Positions 28,229 to 36,555 of a stretch of DNA of 64,000 nucleotides are shown piece after piece. The translations under genes were made by a program, and so were the position numbers. Below the pieces are notes generated by a model, which worked only from the letters and a program-made list of their open reading frames with translations, ran no database searches and had not been told where the DNA came from. How positions within the stretch are numbered: position 1 is the stretch's first letter; each line of letters starts with the position of its first letter. Source of the DNA: CAZJWC01 sp964550125. GTDB lineage: Bacteria > Bacillota > Clostridia > Christensenellales > Borkfalkiaceae. The stretch is from contig CAZJWC010000001.1 of the NCBI GenBank assembly GCA_964550125.1, forward strand, positions 248,001 to 312,000. The letters run 5' to 3'.

Positions 28229-29262
28229 ATTTCTATAGCCTCGCTACCTTTGATAATTTCACCTATTACATATGCGTCCTCGCCATTTTCTTTCAAAATT
28301 GAAAGGGCTGTATCAACGTCCTCTTTATTAACGACAACACTCATACCAACACCCATATTGTAGGTATTAAACATATCTCTTTCAGGGATATTACCAGTTT
28401 TTGCAATTAAGTCAAAAATAGGTAGAACTCTAATATCGCTCTTTTTAATTTTTGCACATAAACCTTCAGGAATACTTCTGGGAATATTTTCATAGAAACC
28501 ACCACCTGTAATGTGCGACACACCTTTAACTTCGATTTTTTCAAAAAGTGCCATCATTGACTTTACATAAATTCTTGTAGGAGTTAGTAAAGTTTCCATA
28601 ATTGACTTTCCACCTAAGTCTTCACAGGGTGCATTTAAATTTTTATTATTGTCTACATCAAACACCTTTCTAACAAGTGAAAAACCGTTTGAGTGTACAC
28701 CAGATGAAGGCAACGCAATAATAACGTCTCCCTCTTTCATCTTTTTGTTATCAACAATTTTATCTCTGTCAACAACGCCTACCGCAAATCCAGCCAAGTC
28801 ATACTCATCTTCAGGCATAAGACCGGGGTGTTCAGCAGTTTCGCCACCGATTAGTGCCATACCACCTTGAACGCAACCTTCAGCAACTCCTTCAACTATT
28901 GAAGCAATCTTTTCAGGTATATTTTTTCCACAAGCAATATAGTCAAGGAAAAATAGAGGTTTCGCACCACAGCAAATTACATCGTTAACACACATAGCAA
29001 CACAGTCAATACCAACAGTATTATGAACATCACTTAAAAATGCCAACTTGATTTTTGTACCGACACCATCTGTTCCACTTACTAAAACGGGACGATTCAT
29101 ACCTTTTACATCTAGTTCAAATAAGCCACCAAAGCCACCGATATCCGAGCATACACCACTCGTCATAGTTTTTGCAATGTGTTGTTTCATAAGTTCAACA
29201 GCCTTGTATCCTGCTGTAATGTCAACGCCTGCTTCTGCGTAACTTTCGCTTTGAGATTTCAT
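28222..29262 (-). CDS. purM: Phosphoribosylformylglycinamidine cyclo-ligase (AIR synthetase)
   Basis: 346 residues. ATP-dependent closure of FGAM to AIR. The family signatures YAEAGVDITAGYKAV, VSGTDGVGTKIKLA, IGGETAEHPG and HITGGGFYENIPR are all present. It sits 3 bases after purF and overlaps purN, giving tight coupling of successive pathway enzymes. Confidence 0.97.
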   Translation of the reverse strand: MKSQSESYAEAGVDITAGYKAVELMKQHIAKTMTSGVCSDIGGFGGLFELDVKGMNRPVLVSGTDGVGTKIKLAFLSDVHNTVGIDCVAMCVNDVICCGAKPLFFLDYIACGKNIPEKIASIVEGVAEGCVQGGMALIGGETAEHPGLMPEDEYDLAGFAVGVVDRDKIVDNKKMKEGDVIIALPSSGVHSNGFSLVRKVFDVDNNKNLNAPCEDLGGKSIMETLLTPTRIYVKSMMALFEKIEVKGVSHITGGGFYENIPRSIPEGLCAKIKKSDIRVLPIFDLIAKTGNIPERDMFNTYNMGVGMSVVVNKEDVDTALSILKENGEDAYVIGEIIKGSEAIEIC

Positions 29263-29265
29263 AGG

Positions 29266-30699
29266 TTATTTTTTCTCCTTATTTATCTTTTGTTCAAAAC
29301 AATTTTCACATTGTTTTGAGGGAATTTCTGTAGGATAGTTTCCGTTGAAACAAGCCATACAATATTTTTTAGAGCCGTCAAGACAGGCAATTTTTGAACA
29401 AGCATCCAAACTTAAAAAGCCTAAAGAGTCAACTCCAATAATTTTTTCCATTTCTTTATGAGTATGGTTACAAGCAATAAGTACTTCTCTTGAGCCTATA
29501 TCTGTACCGTAGTAACAAGGATTGATGAAAGGAGGGGCTGTAACTCTCATATGAACTTCAGTTGCTCCTGCATCACGAAGTAGTTTTACTATTCTTTCGC
29601 TTGTAGTTCCTCTAACGATTGAGTCGTCAATTAAAACAACTCTCTTACCCTTAACCGTATTTGATATAGGATTAAGTTTTATTTTTACCTTATTTTCTCT
29701 TGATTTTTGACCTGGAGCAATAAACGTTCTTGCAACATATCTATTTTTAATAAAACCTAAATCATAAGGTATTCCCGATTCCTTTGCGTAGCCGATTGCA
29801 GCATCTATACCAGAATCAGGCACACCGATTACTACATCTGCTTCTACGGGATTTTCTTGTGCTAAAAATTGACCGGCACGCAATCTTGCTTCGTGAACGG
29901 AAGCACCGTCAATAACCGAATCAGGTCTAGCAAAGTAAATATATTCAAACACGCAAAGAGTACTTTCGTGCTTTCCACAATGTTCTTTTATGCTTCTTAC
30001 GCCGTTAGTGTCGAACACAACAATTTCACCAGGTTCAACATCTCTAATAAATTTAGCGTTACAAACATCAAGCGCAACCGATTCAGACGCAACTATATAA
30101 GTTCCTTCAGGAGTTTGTCCATAACAAAGGGGTTTTAATCCGTTGGGATCTCTAACAGCAATCATCTTTTGAGGACTCATTACTAAAATTGCGTAAGCAC
30201 CCTTTAACTGCCCAACTGTTCTTGAAACAGCCTCCTCAATAGAGCCACAATTAAGTCTTTCTCGTATAATGATATTGCTGATAATTTCAGTATCGCTAGT
30301 TGTATGGAATATTGAACCTTTCAATTCTAGGTCTTGTTTAAGTTGAGCAGTATTAGTCAAACTTCCATTATCGCAAATAGCCATACGACCTTTAACGTGA
30401 TTTACAACGATAGGTTGTGCGTTTAATCTGTCGTTTTGACCAGTCGCACCATATCTAACATGTCCCAACGCCATATTACCTTCGCCAAGTGATGCCATAA
30501 TTTCAGGAGTAAAAACATCATTTACAATACCTGCGTCTTTATAACATTTAATTACGCCATCATCATTGATTGCAATACCAGAACTTTGTTGTCCTCTGTG
30601 TTGTAAAGCAAACAAACCATAGTAACAAGAACTTGCTACATCACATGTATGATTTGCAAAAGCACCAAACACACCACATTCTTCGTGTAATTCAGCCAT
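29266..30699 (-). CDS. purF: Amidophosphoribosyltransferase
   Basis: 477 residues from ATG 30699. An in-frame GTG at 30708 would overlap purC, so the ATG, one base after the purC stop, is preferred. It performs the committed step, PRPP plus glutamine to phosphoribosylamine. The protein begins MAELHEECGVFG, so removal of a seven-residue propeptide would expose the catalytic Cys8, as in the Bacillus-type Fe-S PurF. Cysteines in the C-terminal part (KIACLDGSKKYCMACF and later CENC) fit the 4Fe-4S cluster of that type. The PRPP loop VVLIDDSIVRGTTSER is intact. Confidence 0.96.
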   Translation of the reverse strand: MAELHEECGVFGAFANHTCDVASSCYYGLFALQHRGQQSSGIAINDDGVIKCYKDAGIVNDVFTPEIMASLGEGNMALGHVRYGATGQNDRLNAQPIVVNHVKGRMAICDNGSLTNTAQLKQDLELKGSIFHTTSDTEIISNIIIRERLNCGSIEEAVSRTVGQLKGAYAILVMSPQKMIAVRDPNGLKPLCYGQTPEGTYIVASESVALDVCNAKFIRDVEPGEIVVFDTNGVRSIKEHCGKHESTLCVFEYIYFARPDSVIDGASVHEARLRAGQFLAQENPVEADVVIGVPDSGIDAAIGYAKESGIPYDLGFIKNRYVARTFIAPGQKSRENKVKIKLNPISNTVKGKRVVLIDDSIVRGTTSERIVKLLRDAGATEVHMRVTAPPFINPCYYGTDIGSREVLIACNHTHKEMEKIIGVDSLGFLSLDACSKIACLDGSKKYCMACFNGNYPTEIPSKQCENCFEQKINKEKK

Positions 30700-30700
30700 A

Positions 30701-31411
30701 TTATTCACCTAAAAGTCTTTTTAAGATTTCTTGATAAGCGTCTTCAACTCCACCTAAATCTCTTCTAAAACGGTCTTTATCCAACTTTTCATGCGTTGTC
30801 ATATCCCAGAAACGACAAGTGTCAGGGGAAATTTCATCAGCAAGTACGATAGTGCCATCAGCAGTTTTACCAAACTCCAACTTAAAGTCTACAAGTTCGA
30901 TATTTGCCTCTTTCAAATACTCAGTTAATACTTCATTGATTTTTAAAGAATAATCGCAGATAAGTTTTAATTCTTCCTCAGTCGCAAAATTCATTGCAAA
31001 AATGTGATATTCGTTTACCATAGGGTCGCCTAAATCATCATTTTTATAAGAAAACTCTAAAACTGTTTTTGACATTTTAGTTCCTTCTTCAAGACCTAAT
31101 CTTTTTGCAAGAGAGCCTGCTGCGATATTTCTAACAATTACTTCAAGAGGAACAATTTGAACTCTTTTAACAACTGTTTCTCTATCGTTCAATTCTTCAA
31201 CGAAATGAGTAGGGATACCTTTTTTTGCTAGCATTTGCATTAAAAAGTTAGTTACACGGTTATTGATAGCACCTTTACCTAAAATTGTACCTTTCTTTAA
31301 ACCGTTAAAAGCAGTTGCATCATCTTTGTATGATACGATACATAAATCCTTATCGTCTGTTGCAAATACTTTTTTTGCTTTTCCTTCATATAACTGTTCT
31401 CTTTTTTCCAT
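30701..31411 (-). CDS. purC: SAICAR synthase
   Basis: 236 residues. Joins aspartate to CAIR with ATP. Visible motifs are QLYEGKAKKVFATDD at the start, VPLEVIVRNIAAGSLAKR and LVDFKLEFGK followed by LADEISPDTCRFWD. It lies 16 bases after purE and ends one base before the purF ATG. Confidence 0.97.
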   Translation of the reverse strand: MEKREQLYEGKAKKVFATDDKDLCIVSYKDDATAFNGLKKGTILGKGAINNRVTNFLMQMLAKKGIPTHFVEELNDRETVVKRVQIVPLEVIVRNIAAGSLAKRLGLEEGTKMSKTVLEFSYKNDDLGDPMVNEYHIFAMNFATEEELKLICDYSLKINEVLTEYLKEANIELVDFKLEFGKTADGTIVLADEISPDTCRFWDMTTHEKLDKDRFRRDLGGVEDAYQEILKRLLGE

Positions 31412-31427
31412 TGTTTTGTTTCTCCAA

Positions 31428-31922
31428 TTAATTGTTAAATTTATTTGAAATTTCTAAATTTTTTTCTAATACTTTTTTTGCGTCCTCAACTCTTTTAGCA
31501 TCTAACTTATTTGCAAGTTCTTCATCTTCTACTGCTAAAATTTGTAGAGCCAAAAGGGCTGCGTTTTGAGCACCGTCAATCGCAACTGTCGCCACAGGAA
31601 TACCAGAGGGCATTTGTACGGTTGATAGTAATGCGTCAAGTCCATCAAGTGTTGACGATTTCACAGGAATACCGATAACAGGCAAAGTTGTATTTGCTGC
31701 TATTGCACCAGCAAGATGTGCTGCTTTACCAGCCGCCGCTATAATTGCACCAAAGCCGTTTTTTCTTGCATTTTGTGAAAACTCTTTCGCTTCAACAGGA
31801 GTCCTGTGTGCTGAATAAATATGTACTTCAAAAGGACAAGAAAACTCTTGTAAGGTTTTAATTGCTTTCTCAACAACAGGTAAGTCGCTATCACTTCCCA
31901 TTATAATTGCTATTTTTTTCAT
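31428..31922 (-). CDS. purE: AIR carboxylase / N5-CAIR mutase, PurE
   Basis: 164 residues, first gene of the purine operon. Shows MGSDSDLPVVEKA, IYSAHRTP with the catalytic His, and AAHLAGAIAANTTLPVIG. No purK is found in the operon or window. The stretches SSTLDGLDALLS and IPVATVAIDGAQNAALLA resemble what I recall of class II PurE, which carboxylates AIR directly with CO2, more than the class I mutase that works with PurK. Class is inference; the PurE family call is secure. The ATG is preceded by AGAGG. Confidence 0.95.
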   Translation of the reverse strand: MKKIAIIMGSDSDLPVVEKAIKTLQEFSCPFEVHIYSAHRTPVEAKEFSQNARKNGFGAIIAAAGKAAHLAGAIAANTTLPVIGIPVKSSTLDGLDALLSTVQMPSGIPVATVAIDGAQNAALLALQILAVEDEELANKLDAKRVEDAKKVLEKNLEISNKFNN

Positions 31923-31980
31923 TTTAAACCTCTTTGAAAATATTTAAATATTTTACTTTGTAAAATATGTTTATCAATAT

Positions 31981-32083
31981 AAAAAGGGTGCCTTTTAAGA
32001 CCCCCTAAAGCTTGGCGTAATTTTTAGACGATTTTCCCCCTCGTGCGCCACCACACTCGTCAGTCTATTGATTTCCATTACGC
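31981..32083 (-). promoter_or_regulatory. Structured RNA leader of the purine operon, possible riboswitch, with terminator
   Basis: The predicted transcript starts with GCGUAAU (32077-32083), which pairs perfectly with AUUACGC (32015-32021). Inside, GACGA/UCGUC (32057-32061 with 32027-32031) stacks on GUGUG/CGCAC (32052-32056 with 32043-32047, one G-U), closing a GUGG loop. A purine-only 11-base strand GAGGGGGAAAA separates the inner stems on one side. A terminator-like hairpin with five T follows (31981-32005). This aptamer-plus-terminator layout suggests metabolite control. I cannot assign a known class; GACUGACG and the following hairpin recall the 5' half of ZTP (pfl) riboswitches, but the conserved CUGGGC end is missing. 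Confidence 0.65.
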
Positions 32084-32088
32084 TATTC

Positions 32089-32117
32089 ATTATATACCAT
32101 ATCAATTTTTTTGGCAA
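32089..32117 (-). promoter_or_regulatory. Purine operon promoter
   Basis: Minus-strand TTGCCA (32112-32117), 17 bases, TATAAT (32089-32094). Transcription would start near 32083, precisely at the first base of the leader's outer stem. This also accounts for most of the gene-free stretch 31923-32241. Confidence 0.8.
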
Positions 32118-32199
32118 ATGAACAATATTGCTTTTTTGTGAAAATTTTTTCTTTTAACAATTTTCAAGTAAATTTTACAATTTGCATTTATTTAACAAA

Positions 32200-32224
32200 A
32201 AAGAGTAACTTAAAGTTACTCTTT
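32200..32224 (-). terminator. Terminator of the histidine operon
   Basis: AAAGAGTAAC (32200-32209) pairs perfectly with GTTACTCTTT (32215-32224), followed by T-rich sequence on the minus strand. It lies 18 bases after the flavoprotein stop. Confidence 0.8.
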
Positions 32225-32241
32225 AAAAGATTATTCTAATT

Positions 32242-32934
32242 TTAGTCGCCTGCTATTTGCATATATGTATCACGAGGCATTACTAAACCACTAATTTCAC
32301 CTTCAGTTGAATTTGACAAAGTGCCATTTTTAACAAATTCAGCACCTGCATTTTCCACTTTTGAAAGGAAGGGTTTAATAAAGTTTTCAGCCTTGGGCAT
32401 TGTAAGTACAGCACCTTGACCTACCAAAATTTTCGTATATCTAGGATACATCAAATTAAATTGATTGATAATGGGCTCAAATTGATTAGGTTGGTCAATC
32501 GTATTAGATGCACAACATAAAACAAATCTCTTATAACCAATAGGCCTTGCTTCATGGAAGCCATCTTTTTCTTGACTTTTAGAAAGCACAGATTGAACAC
32601 AAATCAATCTTTCTAGACAAGTTTTTGCAAGTGCAGACATTGCATAATCACATAAAGGGAAAGACCAAATAACAACATCGGCATCAACATATTTTTTAAC
32701 AATACCAGCCATATCGTCATCATAAATACAGTACCCGTCTTTCGTTCCTTTAAAACACTCAAAACATCTGTTACAGAAATGAATATTCATATCTGCCAAA
32801 GTAACTGTTTCAACCTTAACTTTATCGTCTTCAGGGTCTACTGCCCCTTTTATTCCTTTAGCAAAAGCGTTGGCAACTTTTAAAGTACCACTTGCTTTAC
32901 CCTTACCACTTCCGTTGATAATTAATACTTTCAT
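32242..32934 (-). CDS. NADPH-dependent FMN reductase / multimeric flavodoxin-like protein
   Basis: 230 residues from ATG 32934, preceded by a perfect AGGAGG; the upstream in-frame extension overlaps the previous gene and is not used. The flavodoxin-type start VLIINGSGKGKASGTLKVA and the FMN-side WSFPLCDYAMSALAKT stretch are typical of NAD(P)H-dependent flavin reductases. A Cys-rich segment (HFCNRCFECFKGTKDGYC) with Asp-Asp-Met following is characteristic of the WrbA/iron-sulfur-flavoprotein-like branch. It is the last gene of the histidine operon; a link with histidine synthesis is not obvious. Confidence 0.82.
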   Translation of the reverse strand: MKVLIINGSGKGKASGTLKVANAFAKGIKGAVDPEDDKVKVETVTLADMNIHFCNRCFECFKGTKDGYCIYDDDMAGIVKKYVDADVVIWSFPLCDYAMSALAKTCLERLICVQSVLSKSQEKDGFHEARPIGYKRFVLCCASNTIDQPNQFEPIINQFNLMYPRYTKILVGQGAVLTMPKAENFIKPFLSKVENAGAEFVKNGTLSNSTEGEISGLVMPRDTYMQIAGD

Positions 32935-32977
32935 ATTTTTCCTCCTACCGTATATATCTATAATACTACAAAAACGA

Positions 32978-33787
32978 CTAAATATCAAGATATAAAAAAC
33001 TATTTTTGTAAAAAGTTTTTATTTTTTTAAAACCTATAGTCTTTAAGGTAGATATGCCTTCATCGAACGCAAATCCTAGCATATCAACAGTATGAGCATC
33101 ACTTGAAAGAATTACATCAAATCCAAAATCTAAAATCATTTTAAGTATTGCGTTACAAGGATAAGCCTCGTCCTTTAACTTTTTAAATTTTGAACTTAAA
33201 TTAATTTCAAAAAGTAGTTTTTTACCCTTTAACTTTTCAAGAGTTTTTCTTACTATTGAAAGATATTTTTCATCACTTTCATCAAAAAACTTATTATTCC
33301 TATTGTAAATAGAAATTAGGTCAAAATGCCCAACAATAGTTGGATTATATTTTTCAATCATTTGATAGACTAAATCGTAATAGGCTTGAATCATTAAATA
33401 AATATCACCGTTAAATACTTCGTTTAATGCTTGACAAAATTCCTCAACTCCACAATCTATGCCCCAGTACTTTTCGCCTATTTTAATGTAATGCACAGAA
33501 CCTATAATATAATCAAAATCTGTTACTGGTATATTACAATAATAGTCAACTTCAAGACCCTTTAATATAGTTATCTGATTTTTATACTTTTCTTTAAGCC
33601 TTTCAATCTCGCAATTATAACCATCTAAATCTTTTAAAAAATAATTTTCTCCAGTAGGTAATGGGGAGTGCGAAGAAAAGCCTAAAGTTTCAAACCCCTT
33701 TTCTATTGCAGACAATACCATTTGTTCAGGAGTATTTTTTCCATCACAAAAAGTAGAGTGTGTATGCAAGTTGCATTTAACAAGCAT
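32978..33787 (-). CDS. hisJ: Histidinol-phosphatase, PHP family
   Basis: 269 residues. Dephosphorylates histidinol phosphate, the penultimate section of histidine synthesis. PHP metal motifs are seen in NLHTHSTFCDG, FSSHSPL, GSVHYIK, VGHFDLI and SSDAH. Its start overlaps the hisIE stop by one base (TAATG), and it is the only phosphatase in the operon, so the assignment follows from both family and pathway need. The same family is called HisK in some species. Confidence 0.92.
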   Translation of the reverse strand: MLVKCNLHTHSTFCDGKNTPEQMVLSAIEKGFETLGFSSHSPLPTGENYFLKDLDGYNCEIERLKEKYKNQITILKGLEVDYYCNIPVTDFDYIIGSVHYIKIGEKYWGIDCGVEEFCQALNEVFNGDIYLMIQAYYDLVYQMIEKYNPTIVGHFDLISIYNRNNKFFDESDEKYLSIVRKTLEKLKGKKLLFEINLSSKFKKLKDEAYPCNAILKMILDFGFDVILSSDAHTVDMLGFAFDEGISTLKTIGFKKIKTFYKNSFLYLDI

Positions 33788-34434
33788 TATTTCATTTTCT
33801 CCTGTTTAACTTTATGGTCAACGACATGGCGTTTTGCAAGTTCATCAATTATTTCGTCAAGAGAAATTCCCATTTCAACCATTAAAACTAGTGTGTGATA
33901 TGCTAAATCTGCAATTTCATACACTGCTTCTTCTTTTGAGTTTTTTGCACCAATAATAACCTCAGTAGTCTCCTCACCTACTTTCTTTAAAATTTTATCA
34001 AGACCTTTATTAAATAGATAAGTTGTGTACGAACCTTCTTGAGGATTAGTTTTTCTTCCTTTAATCAACTCATACAACGCATTAAAAGAAAACTCTTTCA
34101 ACTCATCACTGATATACAAATAGCCGTCATCAAAACAACTATCCATACCTGTATGGCAAGCACAACCATCCTTTTTAACTTCAACTACTAATGCGTCTTT
34201 ATCGCAGTCTGCTTTTATAGTTACGATATGTTGATAATTTTTTGAGGTTTCACCTTTTAGCCAAAGTTCTTGTCTTGAGCGCGACCAAAAGCAAGTAAGT
34301 CCTTTTTCCATACTTATTTGTAAACTCTCTTTATTCATATACGCAACGGTTAAAACTTTTTTAGTATAAAAATCTTGTACTACTGCAGGAATTAAACCCT
34401 TTTCATCAAATTTTAAATCTTCTACCTTTAACAT
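33787..34434 (-). CDS. hisIE: Bifunctional phosphoribosyl-AMP cyclohydrolase / phosphoribosyl-ATP pyrophosphatase
   Basis: 215 residues carrying two domains. Residues 1 to about 110 are the HisI cyclohydrolase (AYMNKES, CFWSRSRQELWLKGETS and the zinc residues in CACHTGMDSCF). Residues from about 120 are the HisE pyrophosphatase (LFNKGLDKILKKVGEETTE and EIADLAYHTLVLM). These catalyse steps 2 and 3. The gene follows hisF by 10 bases. Confidence 0.96.
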   Translation of the reverse strand: MLKVEDLKFDEKGLIPAVVQDFYTKKVLTVAYMNKESLQISMEKGLTCFWSRSRQELWLKGETSKNYQHIVTIKADCDKDALVVEVKKDGCACHTGMDSCFDDGYLYISDELKEFSFNALYELIKGRKTNPQEGSYTTYLFNKGLDKILKKVGEETTEVIIGAKNSKEEAVYEIADLAYHTLVLMVEMGISLDEIIDELAKRHVVDHKVKQEKMK

Positions 34435-34444
34435 AAATACTCCT

Positions 34445-35203
34445 TTAAATTCGCATTTCTATATTATTTTTTCTTAATGTTTCTTTTAAATCTTTAATTG
34501 CAACTTGCTTGAAATGAAAAATTGAAGCCGCTAATCCAGCGTCAACTTTAGGGCAAGAATTAAAAAGGGTAATAAAATCATCTATTTTTCCAGCACCACC
34601 TGACGCAATGATAGGAATTGAAAGTTTTTCACCTATCTTTAACAGCATTTCAATATCAAACCCGTTTTTAACCCCGTCTGTATCCATACTATTTACAACC
34701 AACTCTCCAGCGCCTTCTTCTTGTCCACGATAAGCCCACTCAATAGCGTCAATGCCAGTATCAACCCTTCCACCATTTTGAAAAATATGGAATTGACCAT
34801 CAACTCTCTTAACGTCCATGGAAAGCACTACACATTGATTGCCATATTTTTTTGCACTTTCACTAATCAAGTTTCTATTTTTGATTGCACCTGAATTGAC
34901 TGAAACTTTATCAGCGCCACACTTTAAAACCCTATCAAAATCTTCCACAGTATTTATACCACCACCAACAGTTAAGGGTATAAAAATTTGACTTGCAACC
35001 TCTTTTAAAGTATCAGTAAAAAGTTTTCTACCTTCAGCACTAGCAGTTATGTCATAAAAAACCAACTCATCTGCTCCACTTTCATTATAAAACTTTGCAA
35101 GTTCAATGGGTTTTTCTACATCTTGCAAACCCATAAAATTTTTTCCTTTTACAACTCGCCCGTCCTTTACGTCAAGGCAAGGAATTATTCTTTTAGCAAG
35201 CAT
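34445..35203 (-). CDS. hisF: Imidazole glycerol phosphate synthase, cyclase subunit
   Basis: 252 residues, a TIM barrel. It takes ammonia from HisH and PRFAR to form imidazole glycerol phosphate and AICAR. Catalytic Asp residues lie in IIPCLDVKDGRVVKG and VVNSMDTDGVKNG; the phosphate loops are IIASGGAGKIDDF and the VGGGINTVEDF segment. AICAR released here can be reused by the purine operon next door. Confidence 0.97.
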   Translation of the reverse strand: MLAKRIIPCLDVKDGRVVKGKNFMGLQDVEKPIELAKFYNESGADELVFYDITASAEGRKLFTDTLKEVASQIFIPLTVGGGINTVEDFDRVLKCGADKVSVNSGAIKNRNLISESAKKYGNQCVVLSMDVKRVDGQFHIFQNGGRVDTGIDAIEWAYRGQEEGAGELVVNSMDTDGVKNGFDIEMLLKIGEKLSIPIIASGGAGKIDDFITLFNSCPKVDAGLAASIFHFKQVAIKDLKETLRKNNIEMRI

Positions 35204-35211
35204 AGTTACTC

Positions 35212-35928
35212 CTATCTTTCAATCATATCAATCGCTTTGGCAAGGTCAATTTTTCCAGCATATAATGCCTTTCCTAGTATTGCCCCGTAAGTACCGTTTG
35301 CCTTTAATGTTTCAAGTTCATCATAATAGGTAATTCCACCTGAAGCAATAATATTTAACCCTTTGACATTTGATAATTCCTTATAAATATCAATGTTTGT
35401 GCCTGATAACGCACCGTCCTTAGAAATATCAGTATATATTACCGTTTCTACACCTATATCTCTTAACTCTTGACAAAAGTCCACTGACTTTTTATCGGTA
35501 ATAGTTTTCCAACCATGAATAGCAACAAATCCGTTTGAGGCGTCTACACCAACTGCAATTTTACTGCCATACTTATTTACCATTTCTTTTACAAAATTGA
35601 TATTTTCAATAGCAATCGTACCTAAAATGACACGGTTTACGCCTAAATCTAAATACGCTTTAATTCGTTCCTCATTTCTAATTCCACCACCAACTTCTAC
35701 AAAAAGTTTGCCTAGAGAAACTATTTCCTTTATCGTTTCAAAATTAGTGAGTTCACCATCCTTTGCCCCATCTAAATCAACAACATGCAAATGACTTGCA
35801 CCAGCCTTTATAAATTCTTGGGCTTGAACATAAGGTCTATTTGAATAGACTTCCATTTTATCATAGTCCCCTTGCGTTAAGCGAACTACTTGTTTATTCC
35901 TAATATCTATTGCAGGGTATAAATACAT
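35212..35928 (-). CDS. hisA: ProFAR isomerase
   Basis: 238 residues from ATG 35928, chosen since AGAGG stands about 8 bases upstream and the family begins at LYPAIDI; the frame continues eight codons upstream to 35952. A TIM-barrel isomerase opening the ribose of ProFAR. Asp in PAIDIRNKQVVRL and in IYTDISKDGALSG are the catalytic residues, with the phosphate loop VGGGIRNEE. It starts 10 bases after hisH. Confidence 0.96.
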   Translation of the reverse strand: MYLYPAIDIRNKQVVRLTQGDYDKMEVYSNRPYVQAQEFIKAGASHLHVVDLDGAKDGELTNFETIKEIVSLGKLFVEVGGGIRNEERIKAYLDLGVNRVILGTIAIENINFVKEMVNKYGSKIAVGVDASNGFVAIHGWKTITDKKSVDFCQELRDIGVETVIYTDISKDGALSGTNIDIYKELSNVKGLNIIASGGITYYDELETLKANGTYGAILGKALYAGKIDLAKAIDMIER

Positions 35929-35938
35929 TTTAATCCTC

Positions 35939-36547
35939 TTAAATTTCAGCAAAAGCCTTTAATATTTTTAAACCAACCTCACCACTTTTTTCTGGATGAA
36001 ATTGAGTTCCGTAAACGTTTCCGTTTTCCACACAACCTGTAACATCAATGTCATATTTTGACGTAGCCGACACAGACTCCGTACAATTAGTCGCATAAAA
36101 TGAGTGAACATAATAGACATAATCACCGTTTTTTATATATTTGAAAAGTTTACTCTCCTTTTTGAAGTCAAGCGAATTCCAACCCATATGTGGAACTTTT
36201 AAATTTGACTTTATATCTCTATCAAGTGGAACAACTTCACCTTTAATCAAGCCTAATCCTTCCCACTCTCCGTATTCAAAACTTTTTTCAAAAAGAATTT
36301 GCATACCCAAACATATACCAAGTAGATGTTTGCCTTTTGCAACTTCTTCTTTAATTACAGGTATCAATCCCGTACTTTTTAATTTAGTAAAAGCATCTCC
36401 AAAAGCACCTACCCCTGGTAGAATAATTTTGTCTGCTTCTTTTATTTTTTGAGCGTCAGCAGTTACCTCATTTTTAAGCCCTAAAAAACTTAACGAACTT
36501 GATAATGAAAATAAATTACCAACACCATAATCAATTATTGCAATCAT
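35939..36547 (-). CDS. hisH: Imidazole glycerol phosphate synthase, glutaminase subunit
   Basis: 202 residues. Class I amidotransferase feeding ammonia into HisF. The full triad is intact: nucleophile in HLLGICLGMQILFE, and His and Glu in YGTQFHPEKSGEVG. It begins IAIIDYGVGNLFSL. It is a useful internal control for the loss of these same residues in CarA of this genome, since organism-wide glutamine use is clearly possible. Confidence 0.97.
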   Translation of the reverse strand: MIAIIDYGVGNLFSLSSSLSFLGLKNEVTADAQKIKEADKIILPGVGAFGDAFTKLKSTGLIPVIKEEVAKGKHLLGICLGMQILFEKSFEYGEWEGLGLIKGEVVPLDRDIKSNLKVPHMGWNSLDFKKESKLFKYIKNGDYVYYVHSFYATNCTESVSATSKYDIDVTGCVENGNVYGTQFHPEKSGEVGLKILKAFAEI

Positions 36548-36555
36548 AAAACTCC

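Noticed and set aside
32031..32065. Hammerhead ribozyme suggested by CUGACGAG followed by a stem
   Set aside because: The GAAA that must directly follow stem II is missing (the strand reads GAGGGGGAAAA), and no cleavage triplet sits in the right place.
31981..32083. ZTP (pfl) riboswitch in the purine leader
   Set aside because: The GACUGACG segment and next hairpin are similar, but the nearly invariant CUGGGC 3' element is absent and the outer stem closes after, not before, the UCGUC strand. I report it as unassigned instead.
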